NCBI RefSeq assembly: GCF_002705925.1
Contig: NZ_NKRE01000001.1
Span: 314,119 to 378,118 of the forward strand
DNA from: Mycobacterium ostraviense
GTDB lineage: Bacteria > Actinomycetota > Actinomycetes > Mycobacteriales > Mycobacteriaceae
Direction: 5' to 3'
DNA length: 64,000 nucleotides
Under the pieces are notes generated by a model. It ran no database searches. It was not told where the DNA came from and was given only the letters and a program-made list of their open reading frames with translations. Below are positions 58,201-64,000 of this stretch, one piece after another (within the stretch, counting starts at the first letter, position 1; every line of letters starts with the position of its first letter). The position numbers and the translations under genes are program-made.

Positions 58201-61200
58201 CTGGACGAGGAAACCCCGTTGTCGGTGGTCGGATCGGTGAAATCGCCCGGTGTCGTCGACTTCGTGGTGGAGACCTTCCAGGAGGGCGGGTCCATTCGGC
58301 GCGGCGCGGCGGTGCTGCACGTCGCCGAAGACGAGGACCAGCCGCCCGCCTACGACGTCCCCGGCTTGGTGGCCGGCCACCTGCGCACCGAGGAGGGGTC
58401 CGAACTACGGGAACGGTTCGACGAGCACGGTGTGCAATATGGTCCGGCCTTCACCGGACTGGGCGCGGCGCACATTGCGGACGGGGCCGTCAGCACGGTG
58501 CTGGCCGAGGTCTCGCTGCCCGGCGCGATGCGATCCCAGCAGCGGGCTTATGCGATCCACCCCGCCCTGTTGGATGCCTGTTTCCAGGCCGTCGGCGCTC
58601 ACCCCGACGTCCAGGTCGCGGGCAACGGCGGTCTGATGCTGCCATTGGGTGTAGGCCGGATCCGTGCCTACGCCTCCACTCGCAATGCCCACTACTGCTA
58701 TGCGCGGGTGACAAACGTCGACGCCGCCGGGGTCGACGCGGACCTCGACGTGCTCGACGAGCACGGGACCGTCCTGGTGGCCGTGCGTGGGTTACGGCTC
58801 GGCACAGGGGTTTCCGAGCAAGGCAACCGGGATCGCGTACTCGGCGAGCGGCTGCTGACCATCGAATGGCAACAACGTGAGCTGCCCGAGCTGGACCTCG
58901 CCGACGCCGGAACGTGGCTGCTGATCAGCACCACCGACGTCGCGGACCTCTTGGCGACCGAGTTGACCGACACGTTGAAGTCGCACGGCGCACAGTGCGC
59001 AACGGTGAGCTGGCCGGAACACACCGACCACGTCGCCAGCGCCGAACGGCTGCGAAACCAGCTCAATGCCGGCGGTTTTCACAATGTGGTCATCCTGACC
59101 GTGCCGGACAACGGCGGCCGCGACGAGAAGAGCGCAGTCCGCGGCGTCGAGTGGGTCCGGCACCTGGTGCGCATCACGCGCGAGCTACCGGAAATCATGG
59201 GCGAGGCACCTCGCTTGTATGTGGTAACCCGTAACGCGCAGACCGTGCTGGCCGGAGACAGCCCCAACCTCGAGCAGGCCGGGCTGCGAGGCCTGTTGCG
59301 GGTAATCGGTGCCGAGCATCCACACCTGCACACCACCCACATCGATATCGACGAGCACACCCAGACCGAGCACATCGCGCGCCAACTGCTGTCCGGCTCG
59401 GAAGAAGACGAGACGGCCTGGCGCAACGACGAGTGGCACACCGCACGTTTATCGCCCGCGCCGTTGCGTCCCGAAGAGCGCAAGACGACTGTGGTGAACC
59501 ACGAATCCGCCGGCATGCGCCTGCAGATCCGTACCCCGGGCGATCTGCAGACCATGGAATTCGTCGCCTTCGACCGGGTTACGCCGGGGCGCGGCGAGAT
59601 TGAAGTCGCCGTCACCGCGTCCAGCATCAACTTCGCCGATGTGCTGGTCACATTCGGTCGCTACAACTCTCCGGACGGTCGGATGCCGGAGCTGGGTACC
59701 GATTTCGCGGGCGTGGTCACTGCCGTCGGGCCCGACGTCACGACGCACCAGGTCGGTGATCACGTCGGCGGCATGTCACCCCACGGCTGCTGGGCGACGT
59801 TTGTCACCTGCGACGCGAACCTGGCGACACCGATCCCGCAGGGCCTGACCGACGCCCAGGCAGCGGCCGTGACCACCGCGCACGCCACCGCCTGGTACGG
59901 GCTGCACGACCTGGCCCGGATCAAAGCCGGTGACAAGGTGCTCATCCACTCCGGAACCGGCGGCGTCGGCCAGGCCGCGATGGCGATCGCCCGCGCGGCG
60001 GGAGCCGAGATCTACGCGACCGCGGGCAGTCCGAAACGCCGGCAATTGTTGCGCGACATGGGGATTGACCACGTCTACGACTCGCGCAGCATCGACTTCG
60101 CCGAGCAGATCCGCCGCGACACCGACGGCTACGGCGTCGACATCGTGCTCAACTCACTGACCGGCGCGGCGCAGCGAGCCGGGCTGGAATTGCTTTCGTG
60201 GGGTGGGCGTTTCGTCGAGATCGGCAAGCGTGACATCTACGGCGACACCAAGATGGGCCTCTTCCCGTTCCGGCGCAACCTGTCCTTCTACGGCGTCGAT
60301 CTGGGGATGATGTCGCTCACTCATCCGCAGTACATCCGCGAGCTGTTGAGCACGGTGTACCGGCTGACCGCCGACGGCACGCTGCCGATGCCGGAGAGCA
60401 CCCATTACCCGTTGGCTGATGCTGCCACCGCGATCCGGGTGATGGGTGCCGCCGACCACACCGGCAAGCTCATCCTCGATATCCCGCGTGCCGGGAGCAG
60501 GAGCGTGGTGTTGCCGCCGCAGCAGGTGCCCGTCTTCCGCGGCGACGGCTCCTACATCATCACCGGTGGCCTGGGTGGCCTGGGGCTCTTCCTGGCCGAG
60601 AAGATGGCCACCGCCGGCGCCGGGCGAATCGTACTTAGCTCCCGGTCCGCCCCCAGCCAAAAGGCTTTGGAGACAATCGAACTCATCCGTTCGATCGGAT
60701 CCGATGTCGTGGTGGAGTGCGCCGATATCGCCCAGGCCGGCACCGCGGAGCGGCTGGTGGCCAACGCCACGGCCACCGGACTGCCGTTACGCGGTGTGCT
60801 CCACGCGGCTGCCGTGGTCGAGGACGCCACCCTGACCAACATCAGCGACGAGTTGCTCGACCGGGACTGGGCGCCCAAGGTGTACGGCGCCTGGCATCTG
60901 CACCAGGCCACCGTCGGTCAGCCGCTGGACTGGTTCTGCTCGTTCTCGTCGGCGGCGGCGATGCTGGGCTCGCCGGGCCAGGGCGCCTATGCCGCGGCCA
61001 ACAGCTGGTTGGATGCCTTCACCCATTGGCGACAGTTGCAAGGTCTGCCGGCCACCTCGATCGCCTGGGGTGCCTGGGCCGAGATCGGGCGCGCCATCGC
61101 GCTGGCGGAGAGCACCGACGCCGCGATCGCTCCGGAGGAAGGCGCCTACGCGTTCGAGGCGATGCTCCGCCACGACCGCGCCTACACCGGCTACTCCCCG

Positions 61201-61575
61201 ACCGTCGGAGTGCCGTGGCTGGCCGCTTTCGCGGAGCGGAGCAAGTTCGCCGAGGCGTTCAAGGCATCGGAGCAAGGACGTTCGGGTTCAAGCAAATTCC
61301 GCAACGAGCTGGCTTCGGTGCCGGTGGACGAATGGCCGGGCCTGCTGCGGCGTCTGGTCTCCGAGCAGGTCAGCCTGATCCTGCGGCGCACCATCGATCC
61401 GGACCGTCAACTCTCCGAGTACGGACTGGACTCGCTGGGCAACCTGGAGCTGCGCACCCGTGTCCAGTCCGAAACGGGGATACGGATCAGCTCCACCGAC
61501 ATCACCACGGTGCGGGGTTTGGCCGACCACCTGTTTACTCAGTTGGCCCCGGAAGAAGCCACCACGTCCTCCTGA
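55288..61575 (+). CDS. pks5: Pks5-type iterative polyketide synthase, second copy (pks5-2)
   Basis: A 2095-residue paralogue of pks5-1 with the same KS-AT-DH-ER-KR-ACP order. KS: C181 in [38 protein letters not shown]624 in [32 protein letters not shown] and [59 protein letters not shown] and [17 protein letters not shown]2049 in [12 protein letters not shown]. All active residues are intact. GTG 55288 follows AGGGGGAAGAAGAGG and yields the same length as pks5-1; ATG 55207 would add 27 residues. The two copies are direct repeats of 6.3 kb around papA4, mmpL12 and fadD25. In M. canettii recombination between two such genes is known to abolish LOS. Confidence 0.95.
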   Translation: MTAVNEPGVTPVAVIGMACRLPGGIDSPTTLWEALLRGDDTVTEVPADRWDADEYYDPEPGVPGRTVCKWGSFLDNVGDFDPEFFGITEKEATAIDPQHRLLLETAWEAMEHAGLTPEKMAESLTGVFVGLNHGDYQFVHIDAEAFDGPYGNTGTNSCFASGRISYALRLHGPAVTVDTACSSSLYATHLACRSLCDGESDLAFAAGVYVMMEPRRFASASAQNMLSPTGHCHAFDAAADGFVSGEGSVVLLLKRLPDALRDGDRVLAVVRGTAANQDGHTVSIATPSVQAQSMVYRAALAAAGVDPHSVGLVEAHGTGTPVGDPIEYESLAEVYGIDRPCALTSAKPNFGHTQAAAGALGLMKAILALQHGVIPRNLHFTSLPDDMARIGTKLFVPQEITPWPTNGEQVRRAAVSSYGISGTNVHAIVEQAPEVTAQDDVPTTPAQGELIFPLSATSADALRQTAGRLADWVDALAPEWSASDLAYTLARRRSHRPVRTSVLARSAAELSAALREIADDETPYQAAVGQDDRGPVWVFSGQGSQWAAMGADLLANEPVFAATIAELEPLIAQESGFSVTEAMTAPDTVTGIDRVQPTLFAMQVALAATMKSYGVRPGAVIGHSLGESAAAVAAGALSLQDGAKVICRRSRLMTRISGSGAMASVELPAQQVLSELMARGVNDVVVAVVASPQSTVIGGATEAVRELVAAWEQREVMAREVAVDVASHSPQVDPILDDLYEILADLEPLTPEVPYYSATLFDPREEPYCDANYWVDNLRHTVRFGAAVQAALEDGYRVFTELAPHPLLIRAVEKTAESLDIPVAALAGMRREQPLPHGLRPLLADLHSAGAAVDFSVFYPAGRLVEAPLPMWTHRSLLLNRAGHDHQGQGGSSVVVHPLLGAHVRLPEEPERHVWQTDVGTEALAWLADHQIHSAPALPGAAYCEMALAAARTILGEASEVRDMRFEQMLLLDEETPLSVVGSVKSPGVVDFVVETFQEGGSIRRGAAVLHVAEDEDQPPAYDVPGLVAGHLRTEEGSELRERFDEHGVQYGPAFTGLGAAHIADGAVSTVLAEVSLPGAMRSQQRAYAIHPALLDACFQAVGAHPDVQVAGNGGLMLPLGVGRIRAYASTRNAHYCYARVTNVDAAGVDADLDVLDEHGTVLVAVRGLRLGTGVSEQGNRDRVLGERLLTIEWQQRELPELDLADAGTWLLISTTDVADLLATELTDTLKSHGAQCATVSWPEHTDHVASAERLRNQLNAGGFHNVVILTVPDNGGRDEKSAVRGVEWVRHLVRITRELPEIMGEAPRLYVVTRNAQTVLAGDSPNLEQAGLRGLLRVIGAEHPHLHTTHIDIDEHTQTEHIARQLLSGSEEDETAWRNDEWHTARLSPAPLRPEERKTTVVNHESAGMRLQIRTPGDLQTMEFVAFDRVTPGRGEIEVAVTASSINFADVLVTFGRYNSPDGRMPELGTDFAGVVTAVGPDVTTHQVGDHVGGMSPHGCWATFVTCDANLATPIPQGLTDAQAAAVTTAHATAWYGLHDLARIKAGDKVLIHSGTGGVGQAAMAIARAAGAEIYATAGSPKRRQLLRDMGIDHVYDSRSIDFAEQIRRDTDGYGVDIVLNSLTGAAQRAGLELLSWGGRFVEIGKRDIYGDTKMGLFPFRRNLSFYGVDLGMMSLTHPQYIRELLSTVYRLTADGTLPMPESTHYPLADAATAIRVMGAADHTGKLILDIPRAGSRSVVLPPQQVPVFRGDGSYIITGGLGGLGLFLAEKMATAGAGRIVLSSRSAPSQKALETIELIRSIGSDVVVECADIAQAGTAERLVANATATGLPLRGVLHAAAVVEDATLTNISDELLDRDWAPKVYGAWHLHQATVGQPLDWFCSFSSAAAMLGSPGQGAYAAANSWLDAFTHWRQLQGLPATSIAWGAWAEIGRAIALAESTDAAIAPEEGAYAFEAMLRHDRAYTGYSPTVGVPWLAAFAERSKFAEAFKASEQGRSGSSKFRNELASVPVDEWPGLLRRLVSEQVSLILRRTIDPDRQLSEYGLDSLGNLELRTRVQSETGIRISSTDITTVRGLADHLFTQLAPEEATTSS

Positions 61576-61631
61576 TGGCCGCTGGGAACGGTTGCCGCTC
61601 AGCGCGGCTCGCGGTGCGAGACGGATAAGCT

Positions 61632-62000
61632 ATGCGTATCCTGCCGGAACCGGCAAGCGTCAGGCACTATTACGGCCACAAGCGGCCGGAGATGTTGCGG
61701 TTTATCCCGGGCAATGCGCGGCGCGTGCTCGAACTTGGCTGCGGCGCAGGTGTGTTCAGCGCCGCGGTCAAGAAAAGCCGGGGGGAGGACATTGGCATCT
61801 TCGACCGCACCCACTTGCGCTTCTTCACACGCAGCAGCATCGTGCGGATGTTCGAGGACGCGGGCTATTCCATGCAGCGGATCAAGGGCATCAACCCGTT
61901 CTTGGGGCCTTTTGGGGCGTTGTTCATCGTGTTGAGCGGCGGGCACTTCGCCGACGGGGTCTTTCTGCAGTACGCCTGTGTGGCGTCGCCGGCTGCGTGA
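61632..62000 (+). pseudogene. O-methyltransferase with large internal deletion
   Basis: The 122-residue product starts HYYGHKRPEMLRFIPGNARRV and has motif I, LELGCGAGVFSAAVKKSRG. It then jumps directly to EDIGIFDRTHLRFFTRSSIV, which in the relative at 32954 lies about 100 codons further on. The tail FADGVFLQYACVASPAA matches the C-terminus of the family. Thus about 100 codons holding the acidic loop and motif IV are lost without a frameshift, and the remaining protein should not bind cofactor properly. The reading frame is otherwise intact, so it may be annotated as a small protein. It lies 56 bases after pks5-2 and is probably co-transcribed. Confidence 0.8.
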
Positions 62001-62230
62001 TGGCCAGCTTGCGCGAGCGCGTAGGTCACAGCGGCCTCGATAGCGCCGGCAGCAGCATTGACAACGCCAGCTGGTACCTCGGCGGCGCCGCATTGCCCCA
62101 TCAATAGTGCCCGCGTCGGGCATGTCGTTGGCCCGTGAGGGATAGGGCCGGGCCCACTGCGGATGGTGGAGTTGAGGGTAACCGTCCTGGGTTTATCATC
62201 CCCGTCACCGATGCCGTGGTGGTACGCGCT

Positions 62231-62731
62231 CTAAGTTCGCCCGATATTTGAGGTCCCATCCTGAGACTCGGCGGGACCGCGCCGAAACGAAAAGTGCCGG
62301 TGGCCAAAGTAGCTCAGCACCGTAAGGGTCGCAATAATTAATGCCTGAGCTGGGATGCGGTTCATGCCCAGCTTGACCAGGAGGGGCAAGGCGAGAAGAT
62401 TGATGGCCCCTGCGGTCAGATAGACACTCCAGAACCGCATTAGGTCGCGCAGCACATGGCCGCGAACGCGGAATACGAACCGCCTATGCATTACGAAGGC
62501 AGACAGCAGGGCCAGCACGTGCGTGAGGACGACCGTCACCATCGACCCCAAGACTTTGCCATATCGGTGGTCGATGAACTGGCCCACAATCACTGAGCAG
62601 GCGATGAAAATTGCGAAGCCAATCACCGTGTTGATGCCCCCGACCACAAGAAATGCCACGCGCTGGTCCCGGAAGAGTCGAATTAGCGGCCCCGGCGGCG
62701 CGGATTCGGGTGGCAGATCGAACTCAGTCAT
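62231..62731 (-). CDS. GtrA-family membrane protein
   Basis: A 166-residue polytopic membrane protein of the GtrA/DPMS-like family (PF04138). It has four hydrophobic segments: VAFLVVGGINTVIGFAIFIA, VTVVLTHVLALLSAFVMHRR, FWSVYLTAGAINLLALPLLV and ALIIATLTVLSYFGHRHFSF. The motif RFVFR followed by a late FSFRR matches the family ends. These proteins take part in moving polyprenyl-linked sugars across the membrane. ATG 62731 overlaps the rfbG stop by four bases, so it is in the sugar operon. This hints that the CDP-sugar made here is used via a lipid-linked donor. Confidence 0.85.
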   Translation of the reverse strand: MTEFDLPPESAPPGPLIRLFRDQRVAFLVVGGINTVIGFAIFIACSVIVGQFIDHRYGKVLGSMVTVVLTHVLALLSAFVMHRRFVFRVRGHVLRDLMRFWSVYLTAGAINLLALPLLVKLGMNRIPAQALIIATLTVLSYFGHRHFSFRRGPAESQDGTSNIGRT

Positions 62732-63744
62732 TGGAGGCTTTCGAATGTGGCGATCTGCTCGCGGGTCAGCTCCAGCGCGTCAGCACCCGAATACACGCGC
62801 CGCTCCCAGTCGATCGTCCATGCGACCGCGTCGCGAAATCCCAACCGATTCCGCCAGCCCAGTTCTGCTTGCGCCTTGGCGGCGTCGAGTGCAAGCAGGT
62901 TTGCTTCGTGTGGATGGTTCCCCCTATCCAGTTCCCAATGCGCGCCGCAGCCCCACAGTTCGGCCGCCAACGTCGCAACCTGGCCTACCTCGATATAGCT
63001 GTCATGGCCCGGACCAAAGTTCCATTGCCCCAGACCAGAGCCGGCCAGCAGCGCGTCGCCGAGGGTCAGGTACCCATTGAGGCAATCAAGTACGTGTTGC
63101 CACGGCCGCACCGCGCGCGGGAACCTCAGCTGGGGAGCCTTACCATTCGCATAGGCGTTCACCAGGTCCGGAAGCAGCCGATCACGACTGATGTCGCCGC
63201 CACCGATGACATTGCCGGCACGGGCAATGGCCGTGGGGCAACCGCCGAAACTGCGAATCCAGGACTGTGCCAGCAGATCGGCCATCGCTTTGGATGCGGC
63301 ATACGGGTCGTCTCCCCCTAGGGGATCGGTTTCGACATAGCCGGCTTCTTGGTTGACGTTGCGGTAGACCTTGTCAGTCGTGATCACGACGTGCGCACGC
63401 ACCGATTGGGTGGCCCCGACGGCCTCCAGAACGTTGAGCGTGCCAAAGACGTTGGTCTCGTAGGTGTAGCGCGGGTTGCGATACGACTCACGCACTAACG
63501 ACTGGGCGGCCATGTGCAGCACAACGTCGGGGGCAACCGCTTGAATCGCTGCCGTGGTAGCCGTGGCGTCGCGGATGTCTACCCGCAGATCGGAGACAAG
63601 GTGGTCGGCGAGCCCCGCCCGCTGGAACAAGCTGCCCTGCTGCGGGTCGAGCGCCAGACCGGAAACCTGATGGCCTCGGCTGAGCAGAAGCAACGCCAGC
63701 CAAGCTCCCTTGAACCCGGTATGGCCAGTGACCAAGTAGTGCAC
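62728..63744 (-). CDS. rfbG: CDP-glucose 4,6-dehydratase
   Basis: A 338-residue extended SDR. The Rossmann motif is VTGHTGFKGAWLALLLLSRG, the typical form for CDP-glucose 4,6-dehydratase. LHMAAQSLVRESYRNPRYTY, VITTDKVYRN and DPYAASKAMADLL with catalytic YxxxK follow, then ARAGNVIGGGDISRDRLLPD and RPWQHVLDCLNGYL. It converts CDP-glucose to CDP-4-keto-6-deoxyglucose, the first step to 3,6-dideoxy sugars. GTG 63744 was chosen as it puts the protein start at HYLVTGHTGFKG; the frame upstream runs into rfbH. The rfbH stop is only two bases before this start, so both are coupled. Confidence 0.92.
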   Translation of the reverse strand: MHYLVTGHTGFKGAWLALLLLSRGHQVSGLALDPQQGSLFQRAGLADHLVSDLRVDIRDATATTAAIQAVAPDVVLHMAAQSLVRESYRNPRYTYETNVFGTLNVLEAVGATQSVRAHVVITTDKVYRNVNQEAGYVETDPLGGDDPYAASKAMADLLAQSWIRSFGGCPTAIARAGNVIGGGDISRDRLLPDLVNAYANGKAPQLRFPRAVRPWQHVLDCLNGYLTLGDALLAGSGLGQWNFGPGHDSYIEVGQVATLAAELWGCGAHWELDRGNHPHEANLLALDAAKAQAELGWRNRLGFRDAVAWTIDWERRVYSGADALELTREQIATFESLQ

Positions 63745-63746
63745 GG

Positions 63747-64000
63747 CTATCGCGCGGCTTCGGCCATGTACTCGCCGATCGAGTCTGCCACGAAGTCGAG
63801 CATCGGAATGGTCAGCCCCGGGTAGGTGCCCACCCAAAATGTACGGTTCATCACGATATCGGTGTTGGTCAGGTCTCCCACGATCCGGAAGTCAACGTTG
63901 CGGTAGGCCGGCTGCTTGATGAGATTGCCGGCGAACAGCTGACGAAAGCCGATTTTGCGCTGGTCGAGGAACCGCATGAACTTGCTGCGTTCCACGGGGT
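63747..64000 (-). CDS. rfbH: CDP-4-keto-6-deoxyglucose-3-dehydrase, C-terminal part (cut by window edge)
   Basis: The last 84 codons of an RfbH/DegT-family PLP enzyme. IGFRQLFAGNLIKQPAYRNV, RIVGDLTNTDIVMNRTFWVG and TYPGLTIPMLDFVADSIGEY match the C-terminal segment of E1 dehydrases, which with a reductase remove the 3-hydroxyl to give 3,6-dideoxyhexoses. The catalytic part lies beyond 64000. With rfbG it indicates synthesis of a 3,6-dideoxy sugar; LOS of M. marinum and M. gastri contain branched 3,6-dideoxyhexoses of the caryophyllose type. Confidence 0.85.
   Translation of the reverse strand, partial: PVERSKFMRFLDQRKIGFRQLFAGNLIKQPAYRNVDFRIVGDLTNTDIVMNRTFWVGTYPGLTIPMLDFVADSIGEYMAEAAR

Noticed and set aside
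57199..58380. 393-codon minus-strand frame inside pks5-2
   Set aside because: Opposite the AT and DH domains with no recognisable domain of its own.
1..64000. tRNA or rRNA genes and CRISPR arrays
   Set aside because: I looked for tRNA T-loop signatures, rRNA-like blocks and regularly spaced repeats and found none. The only regular tandem repeats are the 10-base leader repeat and the mmpL12 tail.

Overview
The window is high-GC actinobacterial DNA from a slow-growing Mycobacterium. The order dnaE1, SRPBCC protein, two short-chain dehydrogenases, glbN, RluA-type synthase, lspA, ansA, dinX, ileS, and later Rv1535- to Rv1531-like genes, pks5, papA4, mmpL12 and fadD25, follows the M. tuberculosis H37Rv Rv1521-Rv1547 block, here inverted. 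A second pks5 gene, glycosyltransferases, a GAP-family protein and CDP-sugar genes point to a lipooligosaccharide (LOS) producer of the M. marinum / M. kansasii / M. gastri / M. canettii type. Species is inferred from gene content and order only.

Layout. 1-8.6 kb is an accessory edge: an IS3-type transposase end, a frameshifted Phd/YefM antitoxin relic, a serine beta-lactamase-fold hydrolase, two paralogous PF04072-type methyltransferases, a glycosyltransferase fused to a degenerate M23/LytM domain, a DUF218-like protein, an NAD-sugar epimerase, and relics of an IS200/IS605 element and another transposase. 8.6-27.3 kb is mostly the conserved housekeeping block dnaE1 to ileS, but lprI is missing beside glbN and a decayed YciI/ECF-sigma pair lies there. 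A methyltransferase and a sulfatase sit between dinX and ileS. ileS has a T-box leader with an AUC specifier.

27.8-35.6 kb is an LOS-type island between ileS and the Rv1535-like gene, which are neighbours in H37Rv. It holds a PapA acyltransferase, a second condensation-type acyltransferase, a GT1 glycosyltransferase, a GAP protein, a broken O-methyltransferase and two GT2 glycosyltransferases. 35.8-39.6 kb returns to the conserved block: an Rv1535-like small protein behind an M-box magnesium riboswitch, TetR, nitronate monooxygenase, a hotdog thioesterase and a carboxymuconolactone decarboxylase-like protein, with a palindromic operator candidate in the divergent promoter.

40.3-61.6 kb is the lipid core of the LOS locus: pks5-1, papA4, mmpL12, fadD25 (reverse) and pks5-2. 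From their best-supported starts both Pks5 proteins are 2095 residues with a complete KS-AT-DH-ER-KR-ACP order. 61.6-64 kb holds a second O-methyltransferase with a large internal deletion, a GtrA-family protein, CDP-glucose 4,6-dehydratase (rfbG) and the end of rfbH.

Working model, from family knowledge: FadD25 activates fatty acids as acyl-adenylates, the Pks5 enzymes extend them to methyl-branched acyl chains, PapA enzymes transfer these to a trehalose-based glycan, the glycosyltransferases and CDP-sugar enzymes build the oligosaccharide, and MmpL12 with the GAP protein export the product. Several decayed modifying genes suggest the LOS structure of this strain has changed recently.
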